64,000 nucleotides of DNA from Marinobacter sp. CHS3-4 (GTDB lineage: Bacteria > Pseudomonadota > Gammaproteobacteria > Pseudomonadales > Oleiphilaceae): contig NZ_JASGBJ010000002.1 in NCBI RefSeq assembly GCF_030053415.1, forward strand, positions 682,001-746,000, read 5' to 3'. Both the position numbers and the translations under genes were made by a program. The notes beneath the pieces were generated by a model. The model was not told the DNA's origin. It worked only from the letters and a program-made list of their open reading frames with translations, and did no database searches. This document shows positions 10,075 through 17,363 of this stretch, piece after piece. The stretch's first letter is position 1. Each line of letters starts with the position of its first letter.

Positions 10075-11100
10075 TTACCGGACGGGCGGAGCGTACAGAA
10101 CGCCGCCGTCAGTCCACAGGGCGTTAACGCCACGATCCAGTCCAACCGGGGTATTCGGACCTACGTTGCGCTCGTACATCTCGCCGTAGTTACCGACGTG
10201 CTTGAGGATCTCGTAGCCGAAATCGTGCTGCAGACCCAGTTTAGCCCCCATATCGCCGTCTTCACCGAGCAGGCGCTTGATGGATGGGTTGTCGGATTTC
10301 AGCATTTCGTCAACGTTTTTACTGGTCACACCCAGCTCTTCTGCGTTGATCTGAACCGACAGAACCCACTTCACGATGTTGAACCACTGATCGTCGCCCT
10401 GACGAACCACCGGGCCCAGAGGCTCTTTCGAAATGGTGTTCGGCAGGATTTTAGCGGAGCTCGGATCAGCCAGCTTGGAACGTAGAGCCGCCAGCTGAGA
10501 ACGGTCTGAAGTCAGCACGTCGCAACGTCCGGAAACAAATCCCTGCAGGGATTGTTCAGAGGTGTCGAAAACGACCGGCTTGTATTCCATGCCCTTGGCG
10601 CGGAAGTAGTCGTTCAGGTTCAGTTCGGTGGTGGTACCGGCCTGGATACAGATGGTTGCACCACTGAGCTCCGTGGCGTCGTTGACACCCAGGTTCTTAT
10701 TGATCAGGAAGCCCTGGCCATCGTAGTAGTTTACACCCGCGAAGTTCAGACCCAGTGACGCATCACGAGTAAGAGTCCAGGTGGTGTTCCGGGACAGCAT
10801 GTCGATCTCACCGGACTGCAGCGCCGTGAAGCGCTCTTTTGCGGTAAGCGGAGTAAATTCAACTGCCTGCCCATCACCAAAGATGGCCGCCGCCACTGCA
10901 CGGCAGGTATCTACATCGATACCGGTCCAGTTGCCCTCATCATCCGGCTGGGAAAAGCCAGGCAGACCACTGGTCACGCCACACTGCAGGTGTCCTTTAT
11001 CCTTTACCGCTTCCAGGGTAGTTGCCGCGCTCGCAAACGGGGCTGCAAGTACGCCACACAGCATCGCTGTGCCAATGGCAATTGACTTGGTGTTGTTCAT
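10075..11100 (-). CDS. aapJ: Amino-acid ABC transporter substrate-binding protein
   Basis: Periplasmic binding protein, 341 residues from the ATG at 11100. This start has GGAG at -12 to -9 and is followed by a signal peptide (SIAIGTAMLCGVLAAPFASA, cleavage after ASA). Family 3 solute-binding features follow: LQCGVTSGLPGFSQPD, WTGIDVDTCRAVAAAIFG and the hinge-region ICIQAGTTTELNL. An upstream frame beginning at 11223 is part of the leader and spans the sigma-54 promoter, so it is not used. The length matches AapJ (341 in Rhizobium). It is the first gene of aapJQMP, and the promoter suggests nitrogen- or amino-acid-responsive control. Confidence 0.95.
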   Translation of the reverse strand: MNNTKSIAIGTAMLCGVLAAPFASAATTLEAVKDKGHLQCGVTSGLPGFSQPDDEGNWTGIDVDTCRAVAAAIFGDGQAVEFTPLTAKERFTALQSGEIDMLSRNTTWTLTRDASLGLNFAGVNYYDGQGFLINKNLGVNDATELSGATICIQAGTTTELNLNDYFRAKGMEYKPVVFDTSEQSLQGFVSGRCDVLTSDRSQLAALRSKLADPSSAKILPNTISKEPLGPVVRQGDDQWFNIVKWVLSVQINAEELGVTSKNVDEMLKSDNPSIKRLLGEDGDMGAKLGLQHDFGYEILKHVGNYGEMYERNVGPNTPVGLDRGVNALWTDGGVLYAPPVR

Positions 11101-11145
11101 TATCGTTTCTCCGTAATACATGAGTTTGAGGAGCATCAACCGGCC

Positions 11146-11161
11146 AGCAATTTGCGAGCCA
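11146..11161 (-). promoter_or_regulatory. Sigma-54 (-24/-12) promoter of aapJQMP
   Basis: On the minus strand TGGCTCGCAAATTGCT matches the sigma-54 consensus TGGCACN5TTGCW with one change (A to T at position 5) and exact GG/GC spacing. The predicted start is near 11136, giving a leader of about 36 nt to the aapJ ATG and its GGAG site. Confidence 0.8.
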
Positions 11162-11199
11162 AAATGCATCTCATTGTTTTTATTTATTTTCTTAATTTC

Positions 11200-11250
11200 G
11201 AGGCGCGTTGATTTGTGATACAAGCCACAAAATCGGGCACAACGCGCCTC
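11200..11250. promoter_or_regulatory. Inverted repeat upstream of the aapJ promoter, possible activator site
   Basis: Perfect 11-bp arms GAGGCGCGTTG (11200-11210) and CAACGCGCCTC (11240-11250) with a 29-nt spacer. It lies about 65-115 nt upstream of the predicted sigma-54 start, where enhancer-binding proteins usually bind. It does not match the NtrC consensus I know, so the binding protein is unknown. Confidence 0.5.
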
Positions 11251-11356
11251 AATTCAGAGCAGGCCCGATTCTGTTTTAACACCTTTCAAAACGCCTCCAT
11301 ACAGAGTAGAAGCGCTCAGACTAAACGACCAGTTTTGGGGCAATTTTCTTTACAGC

Positions 11357-12181
11357 TTAAGGCCAGTCGGGCTCCCGATACGTTTCTAGTCGCTTGAGCC
11401 AGCCCGGTAACCATTGCTGCTTTTCAATCTCGTTCTTCGCGTGGTTTGCACGCCGGGTCAAAACCAGTGCCGCTGCTTTTCGAAAGGACTCCAAAGCGGT
11501 GACATCCTTCGACTGGTCCATCTCCTCAAAAACCTGACGCAGGCCCCAGCCACGGCCGCTATATCGTTCGGATTCAGCCAGCCCTTCGCCTTTGAAATTA
11601 ACATAGTCAATCAGGGCATAAACGCCACCCGGTGTGCGAACCAAGTCTTCAATCCTGGCAGCAGTCGACGCTCGCGCATTCTCCGGCATCGCCTCAATAA
11701 TCGCCGTCAAAGCACGACTTGCGCGATTAATCAGAAATTCTGCCTGCAGCCCGCGGGTTGCGAACAGAAAGTCTCGCAACTCCCGGACACGGTCAGTATT
11801 AGACTTTTGAATGAGAGAAGCACGAGACTCCCAGGGAGCGTCAAATGGCTCAACGGTTTCGAGAGATTCTGGTAACGTTATTCCTTTCGTTACGAGAAAT
11901 TCGATCATTGCAGGGAAGCTTTCAACGAAAGGACCGTTGACCTTCTCTGGATACCAGATGAAATGGCCGATACCCAGGGAAGGAAATGCCTCACCTCGAT
12001 TCCAGTGCACCAGGCAGTCCCTGCGGCCAGCGCACTCGTTTTCAAAAACGCGCTTGCCGATCCATTCAATTTCACCGGGTTGAAGGCGAATATCAAACTC
12101 ATAATCAGGCTCGACTTTTGAACAGGCCATCAACACCGAGAGCAGACATAAAATGAACACCGCCCGATCAGAGTATTTCAC
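11357..12181 (-). CDS. Lysozyme-like lipoprotein, function unproven
   Basis: 274 residues with a lipoprotein signal: a hydrophobic stretch followed by the lipobox LMAC, so the protein is predicted to be lipid-anchored at Cys20. The mature part has ENECAGRRDC followed by EAFPSLGIGHFIW. A glutamate followed by a GxGHF turn resembles the catalytic hairpin of T4-type lysozymes (ThrIleGlyTyrGlyHis). A later YALIDYVNFKGEG segment also recalls that fold. I infer a peptidoglycan-related or degenerate lysozyme-fold protein, but the family assignment is not certain. Its start overlaps the upstream gene by 14 nt, so the two form an operon. The N-terminal membrane signals of both point to a joint envelope role. 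Confidence 0.6.
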   Translation of the reverse strand: MKYSDRAVFILCLLSVLMACSKVEPDYEFDIRLQPGEIEWIGKRVFENECAGRRDCLVHWNRGEAFPSLGIGHFIWYPEKVNGPFVESFPAMIEFLVTKGITLPESLETVEPFDAPWESRASLIQKSNTDRVRELRDFLFATRGLQAEFLINRASRALTAIIEAMPENARASTAARIEDLVRTPGGVYALIDYVNFKGEGLAESERYSGRGWGLRQVFEEMDQSKDVTALESFRKAAALVLTRRANHAKNEIEKQQWLPGWLKRLETYREPDWP

Positions 12182-13271
12182 GGTGACGCTGCCCCCTGAA
12201 GGCCATTAACAGGTTGCCTGTTCCGCGTAGCAGACTGGCAAAGGGTATCGCCAACCAACTCAATAAATAGAGCACCGGCAATAATATAAGCGCCCAACCA
12301 ACGAACTGACCCGCTAGTGGCGGGATCCCAAAAACGTCTGCCGCTGCAGCGAAAAAGTCGGATATCAGTCCGGGATGAGAAATCACCAGATAACCGACAC
12401 CGATGACCGCAGGCCATTTAGCGTATCGTGCGCCTCGCAGCACCAATCTTGCGCCACCGGTCAGTCGCGCTGCCAGCGCTGCCGAGCGGGTGGATACGCG
12501 CGCTGTCTGAGTAGTCTTCGCCACGGCACGCCCAGCCCGAAGAAATTTCACCGCGCTGGCAAACACCAACACATCCACCGACGCCCAGCCAATGTCACTG
12601 GCCGTTACTTCGCCATCAGTTCGATAGCTCGACTCAAGCTGTCGAATACCACCGGTAAAAAACTGGGTCACACCTTCAGTGATTCTTTCGGTCTGTACCC
12701 AATGAGTTTTGCCATCCACATCCGTTTTAAACTGACCCAGGAAGTCCTCACCTTCACGGTCAATAAAGTTCACTGCGTACCAACCTCTTTCAGCGGCGGT
12801 AAGAGGTCCCATTGAGGGCGGCGAGTCCGTTGGACTGGCCGGGCGACCGCGCAATTCGTTGAAATAATCTCGGGCACGCTGAAATTGCACGGATGCTTGA
12901 TTCATCCACTCGACAGTGCTCACGGAATTGCGCAGAAAATATTCAATGGGCGGAAGGGCATGCTCTCCGTAGCGACGAAGAATGCGCTGGAACTCTGGCT
13001 CGGCGGCATACATGGGAAAAATCTCGCTGGCCATTGATGGGTAAACCATCATGGCCGCCTGAGCCTTGAGTAACAGCAAAGGGTCATTACCAAGATCAAT
13101 GACCGCGGCCTGGAGCTCGACCGGCTGATCCATCAGCGCCGGGTAGCCCGGCAATCTCTCACTGGCTTCAATGGAAATCAGTCTGTGCTCAATCGGCACG
13201 GGTGACGATTGGAAGCTCACAGCCGCAGCGATCACAACAGCAAGCAGGAAGATCCAGAGTGCTTTTCTCAA
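12168..13271 (-). CDS. Membrane protein of unknown function
   Basis: 367 residues, not recognised. An N-terminal hydrophobic anchor (KALWIFLLAVVIAAAVSF) is followed by a soluble part of roughly 200 residues rich in helix formers. The C-terminal half has several hydrophobic segments: WASVDVLVFASAVKFL, AVIGVGYLVISHPGLI and GWALILLPVLYLLSWLAIPF. The basic tail RGQRHREIL suggests a cytoplasmic C-terminus. It overlaps the following lysozyme-like lipoprotein gene by 14 nt, so the two are likely translated together. No catalytic motif is visible. Confidence 0.7.
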   Translation of the reverse strand: MRKALWIFLLAVVIAAAVSFQSSPVPIEHRLISIEASERLPGYPALMDQPVELQAAVIDLGNDPLLLLKAQAAMMVYPSMASEIFPMYAAEPEFQRILRRYGEHALPPIEYFLRNSVSTVEWMNQASVQFQRARDYFNELRGRPASPTDSPPSMGPLTAAERGWYAVNFIDREGEDFLGQFKTDVDGKTHWVQTERITEGVTQFFTGGIRQLESSYRTDGEVTASDIGWASVDVLVFASAVKFLRAGRAVAKTTQTARVSTRSAALAARLTGGARLVLRGARYAKWPAVIGVGYLVISHPGLISDFFAAAADVFGIPPLAGQFVGWALILLPVLYLLSWLAIPFASLLRGTGNLLMAFRGQRHREIL

Positions 13272-13366
13272 ACAATCACCTTCAGGGCACGCGAATCAGA
13301 ACAGATCTGCTCTAAGTTGTATCACAGATTCTGGAAAACACAGCCTGAACGCGAGTGATTACCCTG

Positions 13367-13693
13367 TTAGATAACCGATGAGAAAAGATTGATAACCACC
13401 ACGCCACTGACGATCAGCGCAATGCCCACCAGAGCCGGCCAATCAAGAACCTGACCAAAAAAGATAAGCCCGACCAGCGCGATCAGGGCCACCCCGGCGC
13501 CCGCCCAGACCGCATAGGCGAGGCCCACTGGCAGGGTTTTCAGGGTGAGAGAGAGAAAGTAAAAGGCAATAACGTAAGAGGCAACAACGGTGACCGATGG
13601 CCAAAACCTGGTAAAGCCATCCGCCTGCTTCAGAAAGGATGTGCCAACGACTTCGGCAATGATGGCGACTGCCAGAAACAACCAATGCGTCAT
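13367..13693 (-). CDS. SMR-family multidrug efflux protein
   Basis: Four-helix proton-coupled drug exporter of 108 residues. It matches the EmrE/QacE branch rather than SugE: the essential membrane glutamate sits in AIIAEVVGTSFLK, followed by GFTRFWPS, and the aromatic site GLAYAVWAGAGV contains the conserved tryptophan. The last helices contain FFGQVLDWPALVGIALI. I start at the ATG at 13693 with GAGG seven nt upstream; a TTG two codons earlier is less likely. A terminator separates it from the upstream fpr gene. Confidence 0.9.
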   Translation of the reverse strand: MTHWLFLAVAIIAEVVGTSFLKQADGFTRFWPSVTVVASYVIAFYFLSLTLKTLPVGLAYAVWAGAGVALIALVGLIFFGQVLDWPALVGIALIVSGVVVINLFSSVI

Positions 13694-13717
13694 CTTCAAA
13701 CCTCAAAGCCCGGAAAC

Positions 13718-13748
13718 AGAAAACCCCGGAGCGCTAACCCCGGGGTTT
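13718..13748 (-). terminator. Terminator of fpr
   Basis: Stem AAACCCCGG/CCGGGGTTT (13721-13729 with 13740-13748) followed on the minus strand by TTTTC. It lies between fpr and the SMR gene. Confidence 0.75.
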
Positions 13749-13777
13749 CGTGTGCTGCGATCACAGGACCGCAAAGT

Positions 13778-14548
13778 CTACTGCTCTACGAAGGCCCGCT
13801 CAATTACGTAATGGCCCTGATGGCCCTGACGCGCTTCTTTAAAGCCCATGCGTTCGAGAATTTCGCAGGTATCCTTCAGCATGCTAGGACTACCGCACAC
13901 CATGAAGCGATCATTCTCGAGGTCGAAATCCGGAAGCCCCAGATCCTGGGTGAGCTTGCCGTTTTCCATGGCGTCTGTCAGGCGACCAGTGTTGCGAAAG
14001 TCTTCCCGGGTCACTGTCGGGTAGTACTTCAACTTACCCTGCACCATTTCGCCGAAGAACTCATTGTTCGGAAGATCTTCAATTTCCTTTTGATAAGCCA
14101 GCTCCGAGATGTAACGGACACCATGGGTGACGATGACATTATCAAACGCCTCGTATACTTCCGGATCCTTGATGATGCTGATAAACGGTGCCAACCCCGT
14201 ACCGGTGCTGATCATCCAAAGGTTCTTCCCCGGCAACAGATTATCCATGATCAACGTGCCCGTGGGCTTGCGGCTGACCATGATTTCGTCGCCAACTTCA
14301 ATCTTCTGCAGGCGTGAAGTCAGCGGGCCGTCCTGAACCTTGATCGAGAAGAACTCCAACTCTTCCTCATAATTTGCACTGGCAATACTGTAAGCGCGCA
14401 TCAAAGGCTTGCCCTCAGTCTCCAGGCCAATCATGGTGAAATGACCATTCTTGAAACGGAACCCCGGGTCACGAGTGGTCGTGAAACTGAAAAGGGTGTC
14501 GTTCCAATGACGGACACTTGTTACACGCTCTTTATTCAAGTTGCTCAT
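13778..14548 (-). CDS. fpr: Ferredoxin/flavodoxin-NADP+ reductase
   Basis: FAD enzyme of 256 residues that exchanges electrons between NADPH and ferredoxin or flavodoxin. FAD-binding RAYSIAS and GPLTSRLQKIEVGD are present, followed by the nucleotide region ISTGTGLAPFISII and a C-terminal CGSPSMLKDTCEILE. It resembles the bacterial Fpr of Pseudomonas and Azotobacter, which supports Fe-S cluster repair and oxidative-stress defence. In Pseudomonas a LysR gene (finR) lies divergently next to fpr. Here a LysR gene is nearby but a PEP-CTERM gene sits between them. Confidence 0.94.
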   Translation of the reverse strand: MSNLNKERVTSVRHWNDTLFSFTTTRDPGFRFKNGHFTMIGLETEGKPLMRAYSIASANYEEELEFFSIKVQDGPLTSRLQKIEVGDEIMVSRKPTGTLIMDNLLPGKNLWMISTGTGLAPFISIIKDPEVYEAFDNVIVTHGVRYISELAYQKEIEDLPNNEFFGEMVQGKLKYYPTVTREDFRNTGRLTDAMENGKLTQDLGLPDFDLENDRFMVCGSPSMLKDTCEILERMGFKEARQGHQGHYVIERAFVEQ

Positions 14549-14702
14549 GTTGCTACCCGTTTGTTTCCTGCAAAGGATGTTTGAATCTCAATTTTTAAAT
14601 GCTAACCCAAGATCACCTATCGACAAAATGGGATATTTTCATAACCTTGTTCCAATTATTCGATAAAGAGTTTTTCCGTGCCCTCGCAAGAGAACTGCCC
14701 AC

Positions 14703-14734
14703 AAAAAAACCCGGGCCAAAGCCCGGGTTTTTTA
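14703..14734 (-). terminator. Terminator of the PEP-CTERM gene
   Basis: Strong stem AACCCGGGC/GCCCGGGTT with loop CAAA and an A/T tract on both sides. It lies just downstream of the PEP-CTERM gene on the minus strand and upstream of fpr. Confidence 0.85.
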
Positions 14735-14756
14735 CGTCAACCTTAATCTGAATGGA

Positions 14757-15380
14757 TCAGGCTTTGCGCTTACGTGAAGCGCCAAGACCCAGCAGACCAA
14801 GCCCCAACAGAGCCAGAGTTGAAGGCTCTGGAACTGGGACGGTTGTCCGCCCAACAACCGTAAATGCTGCCGCGTCCCTGTTTCCGGCTACCGCCTGCAA
14901 TTCACCAAGAAGGCGAACGCCGGAGGAGAAATCGACAATAGCGGAAGCGCCAATCATCTCGTCTCCGAAAACTGTCGCAGTACTCAGGTAGCTATCAACA
15001 TCAATATCCCAGGAGAAGGTTTCACCGGCATCGAAATCGCTGAACAGGATATCGAGAAAATCCCAGGCCGCAATACCGCCGGGAGCGTCAGTCACATTCC
15101 CCGAAACCAGTCCAGTCGTTGCACCTGTGCTGCCGACGGCCCCAAAGGACACCCCAATCGAACCATTACAATTGCTATCGCTGGCCGGGTCATAGCAGAT
15201 CGAGTTGGTGGGCCTAAGGTCCAGTTGGAATCGGGTTACTTTTTCGCCTGCATCAGACGAGTTGGTGATGGAGAACGGCTGGCTAAAAGTGTCTCCGTCA
15301 ATAATAAAGTCCAGCGCCGGGACGGCCGAAGCTGCGGCGCTCACGGACATGGTCAGAACAAACGCAATTGCAGATTTCAT
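14757..15380 (-). CDS. PEP-CTERM sorting-signal protein, secreted
   Basis: 207 residues from the ATG at 15380, which has AAGGA eight nt upstream. A signal peptide (SAIAFVLTMSVSAAASA) leads into a low-charge, Ser/Thr/Gly/Asp-rich region that is probably beta-structured. The C-terminus is a textbook PEP-CTERM signal: VPVPEPSTLALLGLGLLG then ASRKRKA. Such proteins are processed by exosortase and usually belong to extracellular-polysaccharide or biofilm systems; no exosortase gene is in this window. The central domain is not recognised. It lies between fpr and the divergent LysR gene and has its own terminator. The longer frame from 15464 adds non-signal residues and is rejected. Confidence 0.85.
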   Translation of the reverse strand: MKSAIAFVLTMSVSAAASAVPALDFIIDGDTFSQPFSITNSSDAGEKVTRFQLDLRPTNSICYDPASDSNCNGSIGVSFGAVGSTGATTGLVSGNVTDAPGGIAAWDFLDILFSDFDAGETFSWDIDVDSYLSTATVFGDEMIGASAIVDFSSGVRLLGELQAVAGNRDAAAFTVVGRTTVPVPEPSTLALLGLGLLGLGASRKRKA

Positions 15381-15654
15381 GAATCTCATCCTTGATGGTT
15401 GTTTAAGACATTTGCACCCTTTAAGTGCAGCGCGCAATAAAGCAAAAAACAAACCGAAAACCATTTATCTATTTATAAACATTAAGTTAAGCGATATTTA
15501 TCAAAGTGAGCATGAGGCATGTGTAAAAGAACCTGACGAGCCGGCCACTGATATGAGCGTAGAATAACCAGCCCTTCATTGCGCGCCCGCAGTGAGAGAG
15601 TTAATCTATCGAATTACCGGATAACCATCCGCCTACAAAGGAATAAAATCGATA

Positions 15655-16584
15655 ATGCGATATTCCTTCCGTCAGCTTGAGGTCTTTCTGGCTGCTGCCC
15701 ACTATCAGAACATTACGAAAGCTGCCGACTCACTCGCCATGTCGCAGTCAGCGGCAAGCAGTGCTCTGAAAGAACTGGAAAACCAGTTCAATATCCAGCT
15801 GTTCGATCGCGTCGGTAAACGGCTCCAGCTCAACGAGCTTGGTCGCCTGTATCGCCCCAAGGTGGAAGCGTTGCTGGCGCAATCCACGGAACTTGAACAA
15901 GCTTTCAGCAAGCACACTGAGGTTGGCGCTCTGAAAGTGGGAGCTACCCTCACCATCGGTAATTATCTCGCCGTGGGAGTCATGGCTGAGTATATGAACA
16001 CGCCAAGCCACCCCAGAGTTTCGCTTGAAGTCGCCAACACCCGCACTATCGCCAAACGGGTCAGCGATTTTGAACTCGATGTGGGACTGATTGAGGGCGA
16101 ACTGCAGTCAACAGAATTGGAAGTTGCTCCGTGGCGGGGTGACGAGCTCGTGGTCTTCTGCTCGCCAAAGCATCCATTGGCGGCCAAGAAAGAACTGACA
16201 GACGCTGATCTTCTCTCAGCAACCTGGGTGATGCGCGAGCCTGGCTCAGGTACTCGCCAGACGTTCGAGCGCGGCATGCACGGCCTGCTGCCGGATCTGA
16301 ATATCCTGCTTGAACTGGAGCATACCGAGGCCATCAAACGGGCTGTGGAAGCCAACCTCGGCATTGGCTGCCTATCGAGGGTTTGCCTGGCCGATGCATT
16401 TCGCCGCAAAAGCTTGGTGCCACTGCGCGTACCTGAATACCGGAAATTCGATCGAAACTTCTACTTCATACTGCACAAACAGAAATACCGCAGCGCGGGC
16501 ATTGATCGCTGGATTGACCTTTGTAAACAGCTAGAGGATCCACCCTTACCTGAGCATATTCAGGCCGGAACTGGGCCACTGTGA
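15655..16584 (+). CDS. LysR-family transcriptional regulator (FinR candidate)
   Basis: 309 residues. The N-terminal winged helix-turn-helix (MRYSFRQLEVFLAAAHYQN, then KAADSLAMSQSAASSALKEL) is typical of LysR. The effector domain contains LKVGATLTIGNYL and a later WVMREPGSGTR. An AAAGGAA ribosome site precedes the ATG. Its divergence from the minus-strand PEP-CTERM and fpr genes suggests control of one or both. The known fpr regulator in Pseudomonas is the LysR protein FinR, but I cannot confirm orthology from sequence alone. Its last 25 nt overlap the end of the convergent miaE gene. Confidence 0.92.
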   Translation: MRYSFRQLEVFLAAAHYQNITKAADSLAMSQSAASSALKELENQFNIQLFDRVGKRLQLNELGRLYRPKVEALLAQSTELEQAFSKHTEVGALKVGATLTIGNYLAVGVMAEYMNTPSHPRVSLEVANTRTIAKRVSDFELDVGLIEGELQSTELEVAPWRGDELVVFCSPKHPLAAKKELTDADLLSATWVMREPGSGTRQTFERGMHGLLPDLNILLELEHTEAIKRAVEANLGIGCLSRVCLADAFRRKSLVPLRVPEYRKFDRNFYFILHKQKYRSAGIDRWIDLCKQLEDPPLPEHIQAGTGPL

Positions 16585-17168
16585 AAACGAAAGACCTCAT
16601 CTGGCGACTCGATAAGACGTTTCTCAATTGCCAGGAAGGCGGCCACTCGATGGTCTATCGACTCGCCTGCGGCCTGCTCGGCCAGGCCCAGATAGTCGCG
16701 GTAGTGCCTCGCCTCTGACTTCAGCAGCCCGGTATAAAAGTCCGCGAGGGTATCATCCAGATGCGGCGCCAGCGCCGCAAATCGTTCACAGGAACGGGCT
16801 TCAATAATGGCGCCGACAATTAACACATCAACCAGGCGGCCGGGATCATCCGACCTCACTTCTTGTCTCAAGCCGGCGGCGTAACGGGCAGGCGTCAAAT
16901 GGTCGTAGGTAACGCCCCGCTTTTTCATGATCGCCAGCACCTGTTCAAAGTGCCGCAGTTCTTCCCTGGCCAGACGCGACATCTTGTTCAGCAGAGTGAC
17001 GTTATCCACGTAACGGTACATCAGGCTTAACGCCGTTGACGCCGCCTTTTTTTCGCAGTGGGCGTGATCAATCAGCATCAGATCCTGATTCGCCAGCGCA
17101 TTTTCGATCCAGCGGTCCGGGGTTCGGCAGGGCAGGAAACGATGGATGTCCTGAAGTGCTTCATTCAT
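16560..17168 (-). CDS. miaE: tRNA 2-(methylthio)-N6-isopentenyladenosine-37 hydroxylase
   Basis: Ferritin-like non-haem diiron monooxygenase of 202 residues that hydroxylates ms2i6A37 in tRNA. The helical bundle carries the carboxylate/histidine ligands: DHAHCEKKAAS, REELRHFEQV, IVGAIIEARSCERF and KSEARHYRDY. These are spaced as in the family. It is convergent with the LysR gene, overlapping its end by 25 nt. A TATAAT at 17204-17209 on the minus strand is a possible -10 box. Confidence 0.93.
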   Translation of the reverse strand: MNEALQDIHRFLPCRTPDRWIENALANQDLMLIDHAHCEKKAASTALSLMYRYVDNVTLLNKMSRLAREELRHFEQVLAIMKKRGVTYDHLTPARYAAGLRQEVRSDDPGRLVDVLIVGAIIEARSCERFAALAPHLDDTLADFYTGLLKSEARHYRDYLGLAEQAAGESIDHRVAAFLAIEKRLIESPDEVFRFHSGPVPA

Positions 17169-17363
17169 AGGTAATGACGACCAGATGGTTCAACTGGAGC
17201 CGCATTATACATAACCGTTAGCGACGGTCAGATGATTGTCCAACTTAACTTTGTAAGGGCTTTCCTATAAAATGCGCGCCAACCAAATTCTTACCGCCGT
17301 AAAACTCCCGCCGGGCAACGACGCCCACGGCGCGGGACATTCCAACTGATGAGGGTCCATATC

